Origin: an uncultured Pseudomonadota bacterium
GTDB taxonomy: Bacteria > Pseudomonadota > Gammaproteobacteria > CAJXQU01
DNA length: 64,000 nucleotides
Assembly (NCBI GenBank): GCA_913058255.1
Contig: CAJXQU010000001.1
Span: 124,001-188,000 of the forward strand
Reading direction: 5' to 3'
Of the stretch, positions 21,047-30,684 are shown piece after piece; within the stretch, counting starts at the first letter, position 1, and each line of letters begins with the position of its first letter. Under the pieces are notes generated by a model, which saw nothing but the letters and a program-made list of their open reading frames with translations, had not been told where the DNA came from and searched no databases. The translations under genes and the position numbers were made by a program.

Positions 21047-22249
21047 ATGAAAGTGAATACATTATTATTAACTTCGCTATTAGCTGTTTCTTTAACAGGC
21101 TGTAGTACGGTTAAAAATACTTACCATAAATTAATGGCTGACGAAGGGGATGAAATTGTCAGCACAGCTAAAGATGGAGCAGCGCCACTGCTCAAGTTGA
21201 AGCAATCTATAAAGATTAAAAAGCTTTGGTCTACCAGTATTGGAGATGGCACGGATGGTTTTTATCTTAAACTAAGCCCAGTAGCTGGTGATGATGTTAT
21301 CTATGCTGCTGAACGTGATGGTGCAGTCATGGCTATTAATATAGAAACGGGTAAAAGACGTTGGAAAGCCAATACTAAACGGCGTGTTTCTGGAGGCCCA
21401 GGTCATGGTGAAGGTATGGTACTAGTGGGAACACGAGATGGAGAAGTTCTTGCTCTCTCGGATGAAAATGGAGCATTCTTATGGAAAGCTCAGGTTTCTA
21501 GCGAAGTTCTCTCTGCTCCAAAAGCTGATCTGGGTGTTGTTGTCGTTCGTACGGTTGATGGGAAGGCCTATGGACTCGACGCAACTACAGGCAAGCGATT
21601 ATGGGTCTATGAGCGAGCAGTTCCTTTGTTAACTCTTCGTGGAACCAGTGCACCACAGTTAGAAGACGGTTTGGCTATTATAGGTTTTGATGGTGGGATC
21701 TTATCTGCACTTGATATCACCAATGGCAGTTTAGTTTGGGAAAAACGAATCGCCATGCCAACAGGCAGATCAACACTTGATCGTATGGTCGATATAGATG
21801 CTGAACCAATCATCGAAAATGGTATTATCCATGTTGCAACATTTCAAGGACACGTTTCTGTTGTAGAACTCTCTTCTGGCAGAATAGCTTGGGTAAGAGA
21901 AATATCTTCTTACGCCGGCCTTGGAATTGATGGAGATAACGTCTACCTTTCTGATGAGGAGAGTGAAGTCTGGGCACTAGAACGATATTCAGGTAATTCG
22001 GTTTGGAAACAAGAAAAATTAAAATCGCGCTCGCTGACGGCACCGGTCAATGTAGGTGATTATGTTGTCGTCGGTGATTTTGATGGTTATCTGCATTGGA
22101 TGAATCGTGAAGATGGCTCATTGGCGGGAAGAATAAGACTAGATAGCAGCAAAATCATTACCACTCCCTTTGTTATAGATGACACACTTTATGCCTATAG
22201 CTCTAAGGGAAAGCTTGCAGCTTTCAAAGCCGAAGAATTGAGTCAATAG
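21047..22249 (+). CDS. bamB: BamB, outer membrane assembly lipoprotein
   Basis: Beta-propeller lipoprotein of the BAM complex that inserts outer membrane proteins. The signal ends in a lipobox (LTGC near residue 19). PQQ-like repeats follow (GKRRWKANTKRRVSGGPG, GAFLWKAQVSSEVLSAP, NGSLVWEKRIAMPTGRS, NSVWKQEKLKSRSLTAPV). 400 residues against 392 in E. coli. Confidence 0.95.
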   Translation: MKVNTLLLTSLLAVSLTGCSTVKNTYHKLMADEGDEIVSTAKDGAAPLLKLKQSIKIKKLWSTSIGDGTDGFYLKLSPVAGDDVIYAAERDGAVMAINIETGKRRWKANTKRRVSGGPGHGEGMVLVGTRDGEVLALSDENGAFLWKAQVSSEVLSAPKADLGVVVVRTVDGKAYGLDATTGKRLWVYERAVPLLTLRGTSAPQLEDGLAIIGFDGGILSALDITNGSLVWEKRIAMPTGRSTLDRMVDIDAEPIIENGIIHVATFQGHVSVVELSSGRIAWVREISSYAGLGIDGDNVYLSDEESEVWALERYSGNSVWKQEKLKSRSLTAPVNVGDYVVVGDFDGYLHWMNREDGSLAGRIRLDSSKIITTPFVIDDTLYAYSSKGKLAAFKAEELSQ

Positions 22250-22255
22250 AAAATA

Positions 22256-23629
22256 GTGAAGCCTTATATAGCCCTAGTTGGGCGTCCAAATGTTGGAAAA
22301 TCAACGCTTTTCAACCAATTAACTCGCACGCGTGATGCATTGGTTGCTAATCAGCCGGGGCTGACTCGGGATAGGATCTATGGTGAAGTGGTGTTTGAAG
22401 ACACGGCCTGTATCCTTGTTGATACGGGTGGACTAACCGATGAAAAAGAAGGTATTGATGCCTTAATCTCCCAACAATCTATTCGTGCCGCAGAAGAAGC
22501 AGATATTATTGTTTTTATAGTTGATGGTCGTGAAGGCTTGAACGTCGAAGATAAAACCATCGCGAATCAGCTACGGAAGTTAGAAAAACCTGTTGTTCTT
22601 GTCGTAAATAAATCTGAAGGTTTAATTCGGGACATGGTTATCTCAGAATTTTATGCGTTAGGTTTAGGCGATCCATTTCCTATATCTGCAGCACATGGCC
22701 AAGGAAAAGGTGAACTGATTGAAACAGTTCTAGGTCTTTTGCCCGAAGAATTTAATACGGGTGAAGTTGCCGAAAAGACCGATCGCGGCATTGCTGTGAC
22801 AATTTTAGGTCGCCCAAATGTAGGTAAATCTACGCTAATTAATCGTATCGTCGGTGAAGATCGAGTAATTGCCTACGATATGCCAGGAACAACTCGAGAT
22901 AGTATTGATGTACCTTTTGAACGAGAAGGTAAAAAATACACATTGATCGACACGGCTGGCGTACGCCGTCGTGCTCGTGTAAATGAAATGATCGAGAAGT
23001 TTAGTGTCATCAAAACCATTCGTGCCATCGATAATGCTAATGTGGTTGTGTTGGTTATTGATGCTCAAGAAACGGTTACGGATCAGGATGCATCACTATT
23101 AGGAATGATCCTTGATAGTGGCCGTGCCCTAGTTATTGCTGTAAATAAGTGGGATGGCCTAGAAAATGATCAACGCGAATGGGTCAAGCGTGAGCTTGAA
23201 AGAAAGTTACGCTTTATTGATTATGCGAAAATACATTTTATTTCAGCATTACATGGCAGTGGTGTAGGAAACCTATTTGGCAGCATAAACAAGGCTTACA
23301 ACTCGGCGAATATTGAGGTCGGTACATCGAAGCTTAATCGTATTCTTGATCAAATTATTACAGACCACCCTCCTCCGCTGGTTAAAAGTCGTCGGATCAA
23401 ATTACGTTTTGCGCACATGTCGGGACAAAATCCACCACGATTCGTTATACATGGGAACCAGGTTAAATCTGTTCCTGCGTCTTATCGACGCTATTTAGAA
23501 AATGCTTTTCGTAAAGCACTGAAATTGGTTGGAACGCCGATCAAGATTGAATTCCGACAAGGTGATAACCCATTTGAAGGTCAGAAAAATAAAATGGCTG
23601 TTCGGATGAGGAATGAGAAAAGCGGTTAA
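22256..23629 (+). CDS. der: Der (EngA), ribosome assembly GTPase
   Basis: Double-GTPase needed for 50S maturation. The 457 residues show two complete G domains, each with GRPNVGKST (near 8-16 and 186-194), DTGG or DTAG and NKSE/NKWD motifs, then a KH-like C-terminal domain. Start is GTG 7 bp after bamB. Confidence 0.97.
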   Translation: MKPYIALVGRPNVGKSTLFNQLTRTRDALVANQPGLTRDRIYGEVVFEDTACILVDTGGLTDEKEGIDALISQQSIRAAEEADIIVFIVDGREGLNVEDKTIANQLRKLEKPVVLVVNKSEGLIRDMVISEFYALGLGDPFPISAAHGQGKGELIETVLGLLPEEFNTGEVAEKTDRGIAVTILGRPNVGKSTLINRIVGEDRVIAYDMPGTTRDSIDVPFEREGKKYTLIDTAGVRRRARVNEMIEKFSVIKTIRAIDNANVVVLVIDAQETVTDQDASLLGMILDSGRALVIAVNKWDGLENDQREWVKRELERKLRFIDYAKIHFISALHGSGVGNLFGSINKAYNSANIEVGTSKLNRILDQIITDHPPPLVKSRRIKLRFAHMSGQNPPRFVIHGNQVKSVPASYRRYLENAFRKALKLVGTPIKIEFRQGDNPFEGQKNKMAVRMRNEKSG

Positions 23630-23644
23630 GCTGACTGCGGCAGC

Positions 23645-24412
23645 CTAGGAGCAGTCGCGCCAAGCCAGGCCATTTTCCTGATCAGCAATCTCGATCCAAC
23701 TTTCTTCACAGCTTAGTGCGGTCGCTAAACTCTTTCTTACTCTCGCAGCGCAGTTGTTTTGTTCACTGAGGTGCGCTGCAATGATGTGTTTCAATTTGTT
23801 AGTATTGAGTTTAGATAATAGATCAGCTGCTTGTTGATTAGCTAAATGACCAAGTCGGCCCGAGATCCGTTGCTTAAGGTGTTGTGGGTAAACACTCTGG
23901 GCGAGCATTTCATCATCATGATTACTCTCTAAGATCAGTGCGTCGCATTGATCATATTGAGAGATGATGTGTGGAGTGATACTACCGACATCTGTAAGGA
24001 TCCCCATTCGTTGCACCCCATTAGAAAAAATGAATTGTGAAGGCTCGCGCGCATCGTGTGGCACGGTGACAGGTTGTACTTCTAATGCATCTATCTCAAA
24101 GGCCTCATGGTTATTAAAGGTGTTGAGATCAGAGACATTTATGAGCGTCTTTTCAGCAGCCTTACGTGTTCCTTCGGTCAACCAGACAGGAATATTATAT
24201 TTCCTAGCTAAGCGCCCGACACCAGCGATATGATCGCCATGTTCATGGGTGACGAGAATTGCTGTTATATCTTCGGGATTTTTGTCGAAACTAGCTAGAC
24301 GTTTACAAGTTTCTTTGAGGGAAAAACCGTTGTCGATGAGCAGCAAAGTGTCTGACGCCTGCACAAGCGTCGCGTTACCTTTGCTGCCACTGCCGAGAGA
24401 GGCAAAGCGCAT
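23645..24412 (-). CDS. Metallo-beta-lactamase-fold hydrolase, YycJ-like
   Basis: The 255-residue protein opens MRFASLGSGSKGNATLV and has the metal motif THEHGDH (about 55-61), a second-sphere GILTDVGS and a C-terminal AAHLSEQNNC with the terminal histidine. This is the YycJ/WalJ-like MBL group, often nuclease-like or linked to cell-wall signalling in Gram-positives. Convergent with der, with only 15 bp between stops. Substrate unknown. Confidence 0.85.
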   Translation of the reverse strand: MRFASLGSGSKGNATLVQASDTLLLIDNGFSLKETCKRLASFDKNPEDITAILVTHEHGDHIAGVGRLARKYNIPVWLTEGTRKAAEKTLINVSDLNTFNNHEAFEIDALEVQPVTVPHDAREPSQFIFSNGVQRMGILTDVGSITPHIISQYDQCDALILESNHDDEMLAQSVYPQHLKQRISGRLGHLANQQAADLLSKLNTNKLKHIIAAHLSEQNNCAARVRKSLATALSCEESWIEIADQENGLAWRDCS

Positions 24413-24423
24413 TATGGGAGCGC

Positions 24424-25512
24424 TTACAGGTTAGATTTTATTCGGTTGAGAAGCTGATCGGCTTGATCAGATGACTGCCAATCGCCGTCTTCATCCAGTA
24501 CGATAATTTCTGTACTTGATCCAATACTTTTTAAGCTGATTTGGAATTCATTCTTGTCACTTTTCCAGAACGTTAGTTTTGAAACTATGCCTTTCTTTGC
24601 AGCCCCTTCGGCTAGATAAACGATGTCGAAAGTACCTTCAGAGCTGCTTTCATTATCAACTTCTATATCAGAAGCGTTATATAGGAAATCACTAACCAAA
24701 GCCCAAGTTGAATCAACATGACTTGTTACCGCAAGATATTTTTTACCATCACCAGCATTGATGAGTTCAGCTCTAATGGGGGCTAACTCAGCTGAAGAGG
24801 GACTAGTAGATACATTGTTAGTAGTCTCCAAAGCAGCTGTAGAATTTGTAGATGAACCAAATGCATTTTTAATGCTAATAGCAACTTTTTGTTCTAGCGG
24901 TATGTTGCGTGCGCGTTCTCTCCAAGAGTCTTGATCATGTTCTTCCCCAGCATGTGAAAGATAGATAGCCGTTTTGTTAATATCGTCTGTAGGTTCAACG
25001 AACATTTTGAACTTATCACGAGACTGGTTAGTTTCATCACCATTCCAGTGAGTTTCCATGATGCCTAGTTCGCGGTCATCTAAATCGAGCGTATAGCCAT
25101 TTTTATCCCAGAACTCTTGTAGGGTAAACCAGGTATCAGAGTTTGAGCGTGGAACAATAATGAGTTGCTCTCCAGAAACTTCGGCGATAGAGACATTATT
25201 ACCAGCACGAGCACGAGCACCAGCACGAGCACCAGCATTAGGCTGAAGGCGCTCTTCTTTTTGTCTAACTACCCGTTCTTGATAGGTAGAGAAAGTAGCG
25301 GATCCATTCGCATCAACATCCGGGACGGTGAGCGTATCATCGATGGTTTCAGTGGTGAGATCAGGAGGAACTTCAAGATCAGGTAAGCTGGAGCTTTTTT
25401 GATATTCCTTACGTTGATCGGGTAAAACCTTATCCAAGTTTGGCATGTATTTACTACAGCCGCCAAGAGCGAGACTGGATAAAATCAGTAGAAAAGTTGA
25501 ACGAAATAACAT
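24424..25512 (-). CDS. bamC: BamC, outer membrane assembly lipoprotein
   Basis: Lipoprotein of the BAM complex. The signal ends in ALGGC (Cys 19). The unstructured N-terminus carries DLEVPPDLT-like segments that in E. coli contact BamD, then two BamC helix-grip domains follow (about 125-215 and 250-362). Residues around 97-106 are a low-complexity GARAGARARAG stretch encoded by a short tandem repeat. Downstream of dapA on the same strand, as in E. coli. Confidence 0.92.
   Translation of the reverse strand: MLFRSTFLLILSSLALGGCSKYMPNLDKVLPDQRKEYQKSSSLPDLEVPPDLTTETIDDTLTVPDVDANGSATFSTYQERVVRQKEERLQPNAGARAGARARAGNNVSIAEVSGEQLIIVPRSNSDTWFTLQEFWDKNGYTLDLDDRELGIMETHWNGDETNQSRDKFKMFVEPTDDINKTAIYLSHAGEEHDQDSWRERARNIPLEQKVAISIKNAFGSSTNSTAALETTNNVSTSPSSAELAPIRAELINAGDGKKYLAVTSHVDSTWALVSDFLYNASDIEVDNESSSEGTFDIVYLAEGAAKKGIVSKLTFWKSDKNEFQISLKSIGSSTEIIVLDEDGDWQSSDQADQLLNRIKSNL
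25201..25236. repeat. Hexanucleotide-type microsatellite inside bamC
   Basis: Near-perfect tandem units of ACCAGC/ACGAGC cover about 36 bp and encode alternating Gly-Ala and Arg-Ala. The unit is six bases, so slippage would change protein length in steps of two residues without breaking the frame. Confidence 0.85.
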
Positions 25513-25535
25513 TAAGAAAACCTCAATCGTATTAA

Positions 25536-26429
25536 TTATGAGAACTGTACACCAGCTCTTTCCATGGCTTTTTGCATAGGCTCTTCACAGGATTCTGACA
25601 TCCATGTGAGAGGTAAGCGTAATCCTGCTTCCATCAGTCCCATTTTATGAACCGCCCATTTTACAGGAATGGGGTTTGATTCAATAAACAGTTCTTTGTG
25701 TAGTCCTTGTAGTTTGTTATCGATAGCGATAACAGTATCTCTATCACCTTCGAGGGCTGCCATACACATATCATGCATCAGTTTTGGTGCGACATTTGCT
25801 GTGACAGAAATGGTTCCATGCCCTCCATTGAGAATGAACTCACCGCATGTCGCATCATCACCACTCAACAAGAGGAAGCCGTCTCCCGCAAGTTTGTGAA
25901 TCGTTTCGATGCGGCTTAGATCTGCAGTCGCTTCTTTCACACCAATTATATTCTCGATGTGCGAAAGACGGCCAACAGTCTCCGGCAACATGTCACAGGC
26001 AGTACGTCCCGGAACATTATAGAGAATGATCGGGATATCGACAGCTTCGGCGACAGCCTTGTAATGCTGATAAAGGCCTTCTTGAGTAGGCTTATTATAA
26101 TAAGGTGTCACGAGGAGTGCCACATCAGCACCGGCATCGAGTGCACCTTGTGTCAGACGAATAGCTTCCGAAGTCGAATTTGCACCGGTGCCAGCTATGA
26201 CAGGAACACGTTTATCAACACGCTCGACAACTTTTCGAATAACATCGATATGTTCTTTTTCCCCGAGTGTTGCTGACTCACCTGTTGTACCGACTGCAAC
26301 AATGGCATCCGTCTCATTCAAGATATGAAACTCAACTAGTTGTGCTAGAGCATCAAAATCAACTTGCGTGTTTGGTCCAAAGCCTTTTTCCATAGGCGTA
26401 ACCACCGCAACCATACTGCCTCGTAACAT
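25536..26429 (-). CDS. dapA: DapA, 4-hydroxy-tetrahydrodipicolinate synthase
   Basis: Condenses aspartate semialdehyde and pyruvate at the start of the lysine and diaminopimelate pathway. The 297-residue TIM barrel shows the GTTGESATL substrate loop, the catalytic tyrosine in YNVPGRTACDM and the Schiff-base lysine in GVKEATADLSRI. Start MLRGSMVAVVTPM matches homologues. Divergent from gcvR. Confidence 0.97.
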   Translation of the reverse strand: MLRGSMVAVVTPMEKGFGPNTQVDFDALAQLVEFHILNETDAIVAVGTTGESATLGEKEHIDVIRKVVERVDKRVPVIAGTGANSTSEAIRLTQGALDAGADVALLVTPYYNKPTQEGLYQHYKAVAEAVDIPIILYNVPGRTACDMLPETVGRLSHIENIIGVKEATADLSRIETIHKLAGDGFLLLSGDDATCGEFILNGGHGTISVTANVAPKLMHDMCMAALEGDRDTVIAIDNKLQGLHKELFIESNPIPVKWAVHKMGLMEAGLRLPLTWMSESCEEPMQKAMERAGVQFS

Positions 26430-26569
26430 CTAAGACACCTAAAAAATCGTTATAGAGTGTTCATGTTACTGATCCACTGTAATGAAGACAAGAAAAGGTG
26501 TGATTGTTAGCTCAAAAAAGGCACAATTAAGTAAAATTAACGCTAATACTTCACTAGACTTGTCGATAC

Positions 26570-27100
26570 ATGATGAAAAATTTCTTTGTAATGTCCGTGT
26601 TGGGATCGGCTAAGCCCGATCTGATGGATAAAATATTTAAAACGTTGCAGGCTTATGGTTGCAATGTTGAAGATGGTCGTATGAGTCGCTTGGGTAGCGA
26701 ACTGGCTCTTTTTGTGATGTTTTCTGGTTCTTGGGATGCAATAGCAAAAATAGAGACGCATATCCCCAGATTAGAAAAAGACTTGGATGTCAGTGTGATT
26801 TTTCGGCGTACCGAGCCTAGACAGCCAAGCTCACCTTCCATGCCGTATGCGATCGAAGTCGTATCGGTTAATCGCCCCGGCTTGGTTTACGATATTTCCC
26901 AATTTTTTAATAGTCGAGATATCGGTATAGAAGATATGTATAGCGGAACGTATCAGGCTTCACACACGGGCACGGAGATGTTCTCTTTACAGTTTACGAT
27001 CAGTATTCCAACTGAAATTTCCATTGCAACCTTGCGTGGTGAGTTCATGGAATTTTGTGATCAACTTAATATCGATTCAATTATGGAGCCTGTGAAATAA
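26570..27100 (+). CDS. gcvR: GcvR-like ACT-domain protein
   Basis: The 176 residues form two ACT domains (about 1-85 and 92-176; NRPGLVYDISQFFNSRDIGI). GcvR in E. coli antagonises GcvA to repress glycine cleavage genes. No gcvA is in the window, so the regulatory target is not shown. Between dapA and bcp as in E. coli. Two adjacent ATGs (26570 and 26573) are possible starts. Confidence 0.85.
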   Translation: MMKNFFVMSVLGSAKPDLMDKIFKTLQAYGCNVEDGRMSRLGSELALFVMFSGSWDAIAKIETHIPRLEKDLDVSVIFRRTEPRQPSSPSMPYAIEVVSVNRPGLVYDISQFFNSRDIGIEDMYSGTYQASHTGTEMFSLQFTISIPTEISIATLRGEFMEFCDQLNIDSIMEPVK

Positions 27101-27102
27101 CC

Positions 27103-27570
27103 ATGAGTAGCATAACAATAGATAATCTTGTTCCAAACTTTGAAATTCCTGCGACGGGAGAGCAAACCATAAGTTTGGTTGATCTAAAAGGTAAAAAAGT
27201 CGTTTTATATTTTTATCCGAAAGACAATACACCGGGCTGCACTCGTGAAAGCCAGGACTTCCGTGATCTTCATGAACAGTTTGAAGCTTTAAACACGGTT
27301 ATCTTGGGGATCTCCAGAGATAGTGTAAAGACTCATGAGAACTTTAAAGCGAAGCATGAGTTTCCGTTTGATCTTTTGTCAGACAAGGAAGAGGTTTTAT
27401 GTGGTTTGTTTGATGTGATCAAAGAGAAGAATATGTATGGTCGAAAAGTCATGGGCATTGTCCGTAGTACTTTTTTGATCGACGAAGAAGGTGTCTTGCG
27501 ACAAGAATGGATCAAGGTAAAAGTTCCTGAACATGCAGCAGAAGTACTCGAGGCTGTAAAAAAATTATAA
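27103..27570 (+). CDS. bcp: Bcp, thiol peroxidase (peroxiredoxin)
   Basis: Reduces hydroperoxides at a peroxidatic cysteine, C46 in DNTPGCTRES. The E. coli resolving cysteine five residues later is a serine or glutamate here; C100 in LLSDKEEVLCGLFD is well placed to be the resolving residue, as in the Bcp subgroup that uses helix 3. 155 residues, normal length. Confidence 0.94.
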   Translation: MSSITIDNLVPNFEIPATGEQTISLVDLKGKKVVLYFYPKDNTPGCTRESQDFRDLHEQFEALNTVILGISRDSVKTHENFKAKHEFPFDLLSDKEEVLCGLFDVIKEKNMYGRKVMGIVRSTFLIDEEGVLRQEWIKVKVPEHAAEVLEAVKKL

Positions 27571-27583
27571 GACAATAAAAGCG

Positions 27584-28978
27584 ATGACAAAATCTCATCT
27601 GTTTGTGCTTGATACTAATATTCTAATGCACGATCCAAGTGCTTTGTTCCGTTTTGAGGAACATGACATTTATCTCCCGATGATGGTGTTAGAAGAGCTG
27701 GATGCTGCAAAAAAGGGTATGTCTGAAGTTGCACGTAACGCACGTCAGGCAAGTCGCTTTTTAGATGAGCTAATAGGTGATGCTGATAGGGAAGCTATTG
27801 AGGCGGGTATCTCATTGCCGAGCATGGAGCAAGGCGGAGAAGAGTTTACTAGTGGTTTCTTATTTTTGCAGACCGATCAACTTTCTCCAGAGCAACTTGT
27901 CGGTGTTAATCAAAACCTTCCAGATAACAAAATTCTCAGCACCACCGTAGTGCTCCAAAAGCTGCACCCAACAAGACAAATTATTCTAGTATCAAAAGAT
28001 ATAAACCTTCGTATTAAGGCAAGGGTTGCGGGTATTTGTGCTGAAGATTACTCCAGTGATAAAACCTTGGATGATGCATCCCTACTCTATTCCGGTATTG
28101 AAGAGCTGGATGAAGATTTTTGGGAAATACATAATAAAGAATTGGAATGTCATAAAGAGCCTACAAAGACTCTCTACACTTTAAAAGGGCCTTTAGTTGA
28201 AACATGTTTTCCCAACCAATGTTTTTATCTTGCTGGCGAGAAACCGTTTGAAGCGGTGATCTCAGAGGTGGATGGCGACACGATCAAGTTTCAACATGCT
28301 AAAGATTATCGAAGTGATAAGAGCCAGGTGTGGGGAATAAATGCGCGCAATTTAGAACAAAATTTTGCACTGAACCTATTAATGGATCCAAGCGTTGATT
28401 TTGTGACTCTGTTAGGAACCGCTGGAACAGGAAAAACGTTGCTCACACTCGCTGCAGGCCTTGCACAGACATTGGATGCGAGCCTATATACAGAAATAAT
28501 AATGACTCGTGTAACCGTGTCAGTTGGTGAAGATATTGGGTTTTTACCCGGAACTGAAGAAGAGAAAATGACGCCTTGGATGGGTGCTTTAATGGATAAC
28601 CTTGAGGTATTAAACCAAGAGCATGAAGGTGGCGAATGGGGACGAGCAGCGACAGCAGACCTGATCAGTAACCGAATAAAAATTCGCTCCTTAAATTTTA
28701 TGCGTGGACGAACATTTCTTAACCGTTACATCATTATTGATGAAGCACAAAATTTAACGGCCAAACAAATGAAGACAGTGATCACACGAGCAGGTCCGGG
28801 CACTAAGCTGGTTTGTTTAGGTAATATTGCTCAAATAGACACGCCGTACCTTACGGAAACAACTTCCGGTTTAACCTACGTTGTGGACAGGTTTAAAAAT
28901 TGGGAACATAGCGGGCATCTTATTCTCAAGCGTGGGGAGCGATCGCGCTTAGCTGATTTTGCTAGCCATGCCTTGTAG
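27584..28978 (+). CDS. PIN-PhoH ATPase/nuclease (YlaK-like)
   Basis: Two domains: an N-terminal PIN nuclease (1-135; LDTNILMHDPSALF with acidic residues) and a C-terminal PhoH ATPase (about 250-464; GTAGTGKTLLTLAAG Walker A, IIDEAQNLTAKQMK Walker B, GERSRLADFA end). PIN-PhoH proteins have RNA-directed helicase/nuclease activity in actinobacteria. It follows bcp by 13 bp. Role in this organism is unknown. Confidence 0.92.
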   Translation: MTKSHLFVLDTNILMHDPSALFRFEEHDIYLPMMVLEELDAAKKGMSEVARNARQASRFLDELIGDADREAIEAGISLPSMEQGGEEFTSGFLFLQTDQLSPEQLVGVNQNLPDNKILSTTVVLQKLHPTRQIILVSKDINLRIKARVAGICAEDYSSDKTLDDASLLYSGIEELDEDFWEIHNKELECHKEPTKTLYTLKGPLVETCFPNQCFYLAGEKPFEAVISEVDGDTIKFQHAKDYRSDKSQVWGINARNLEQNFALNLLMDPSVDFVTLLGTAGTGKTLLTLAAGLAQTLDASLYTEIIMTRVTVSVGEDIGFLPGTEEEKMTPWMGALMDNLEVLNQEHEGGEWGRAATADLISNRIKIRSLNFMRGRTFLNRYIIIDEAQNLTAKQMKTVITRAGPGTKLVCLGNIAQIDTPYLTETTSGLTYVVDRFKNWEHSGHLILKRGERSRLADFASHAL

Positions 28979-29046
28979 GCTGTTAAGGGAACGAGAAATC
29001 GTACGTAGTGCTTTATAAGGAAGGAGTAAGCTTTAAAAAAAGTAAC

Positions 29047-29387
29047 TTATGAAGTATTTGGCCTGCGTCGCATTGTAGCTTCGCCCACGAATCCATAACG
29101 ACGATACCAAGCGATTAAATCAGAAAAATTTAAACTCCCTTTTTTATCAGGAGCTGGTTCAAGATACAAACCTCTTTTTGATCGGCGAGTTTACAAAGCA
29201 TTTTTAGCATCTTAGTCCCGGAGCCTAGTGAACAAGATTTTATATACATAATCCATACAGCGGAAGGAGACATGTCGTACTGAAAGTGTAAATAGACACA
29301 ATCTAATTTTTCTTTTGACTCATATAACAAAAGGGAACTTGCAATCAGGCTCAGGGTGAATATCATCCATTTTTTTAGATTTATCAA
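29047..29387 (-). pseudogene. Frameshifted GNAT-like acetyltransferase
   Basis: An open frame at 29130-29387 starts at a TTG with AGGGG upstream, and contains a GNAT-like acetyl-CoA loop (LGSGTKMLKMLCKLADQK). It then ends in nonsense. Shifting frame within the five-T run near 29175 gives RGLYLEPAPDKKG, then FSDLIAWYRRYGFVGEA and RRRPNTS, ending at 29047, which is the usual GNAT C-terminus (WYRRYGFV). So one gene is split by a single-base slip in a homopolymer, either real or a sequencing error. Substrate unknown. No neighbour explains it. Confidence 0.65.
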
Positions 29388-29467
29388 TTTCCCCTGAAAA
29401 CATTTCTTTCATTTGGCCGTATACAGCGTTTTATCTATTAAGGATCAAGAGTTGTAAAAAATAGAGG

Positions 29468-30553
29468 TTATGATTCTTTCGCTTCAGTGTTGACATAAAA
29501 CTTACCTTTGCCACGCGGCCATGCAGAAATAAGAGCATTAACCAAGGTCGCAAGCGGTATAGCAAAGAACACGCCCCAAAACCCCCAAAGTCCACCGAAG
29601 ACGAGTACAGCGACAATAATGGCAATAGGATGAAGGTTTACAGCCTCTGAAAATAATAAGGGAACGAGCAAGTTGCCATCTAAAGCCTGAATGATCGCAT
29701 AAGCTAAGATAATCCAACCGAAATCGGCCCCCCAGCCGAATTGAACATAGGCCGCGATAGCGACAGGAATTGTCGCAACTGTCGCTCCAATGTATGGGAT
29801 TATTACTGAAACAGCGACTAGCGCAGAGAGTAGAACGGCATATTTGAGTCCCATAATGGAAAAAACGATAAAAGTAACACTGCCTACCATTATTATTTCG
29901 TAGAATTTTCCGCGAACATAATTACCAATTTGCCCATCCATTTCCTCCCAAACTTTATCTAACAAAGGTCTTTCTTCTGGCAGTATTCCAGAAAACCAAT
30001 TCATGACTAGTCGTTTATCCTTGAGAAAGAAGAAGACTAATACAGGACCTAGAACCAGATAAACTAAAACAGTGATCAGGCGTGGAATAGAAGCTAACGA
30101 GATTGAAAAAACAGTTTGGCCAAGTTCAGAAATACCAGAACGAACCACTTGGAGAAAATCCCAGATTTGTTCTTCAGAGACCACGAGTGGGTATTTTTCG
30201 GGAAGTTGGAGTAAAAGTTGTTGCCCATCATTAATGAGAGTCGGTAGTTGTTGGACTAAATCAGTTAATTGTCTTGAGACGAGGGGTAAAAGCCCTAAAA
30301 AGACTAACAGTGTAAAAGTGAGAAATAGTAAGAAAACGGTAGTGACAGCGATGATTCTTGGAATATGTAACCTTGTTAAGTATTGAACGGAACCTTCAAG
30401 TAAGTAAGCGATCACTATAGCGGCAATAACGGGGGCGAGCATTCCACCCATATAAATAATAATAGTAAAGCCGATAATGAGCATTACTGCGAGCAAGACA
30501 GCTTGCGGATCAGAGAAATATCGCTTGTACCATTCAGTGAAAAATCGAATCAT
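29468..30553 (-). CDS. AI-2E family transporter (PerM-like)
   Basis: Inner-membrane protein of 361 residues with about eight hydrophobic segments and the family motifs PLVSRQLTDLVQQLP (about 82-96), FFFLKDKRLV and the paired C-terminal helices with GAT and LDGNLLVPLLFS. Homologues export autoinducer-2 or act as Na+/H+ antiporters; which applies is not visible. Confidence 0.88.
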   Translation of the reverse strand: MIRFFTEWYKRYFSDPQAVLLAVMLIIGFTIIIYMGGMLAPVIAAIVIAYLLEGSVQYLTRLHIPRIIAVTTVFLLFLTFTLLVFLGLLPLVSRQLTDLVQQLPTLINDGQQLLLQLPEKYPLVVSEEQIWDFLQVVRSGISELGQTVFSISLASIPRLITVLVYLVLGPVLVFFFLKDKRLVMNWFSGILPEERPLLDKVWEEMDGQIGNYVRGKFYEIIMVGSVTFIVFSIMGLKYAVLLSALVAVSVIIPYIGATVATIPVAIAAYVQFGWGADFGWIILAYAIIQALDGNLLVPLLFSEAVNLHPIAIIVAVLVFGGLWGFWGVFFAIPLATLVNALISAWPRGKGKFYVNTEAKES

Positions 30554-30684
30554 GTGGTTTTGAAATTATAATTAAGTATGATCAGTATTATATATCATAG
30601 TAAGTTAAACCGTTTTATTAAGAGAGCTTTGAACCAGTCATTAACATTTGACTGCCATAAAAGAGCTTTTTAGCAGAGATTATT

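Noticed and set aside
23633..23656. GACTGC...GCAGTC dyad between der and the hydrolase
   Set aside because: Stem of 6 bp with a 12-nt loop and no T-run, and half of it lies inside the convergent hydrolase gene.
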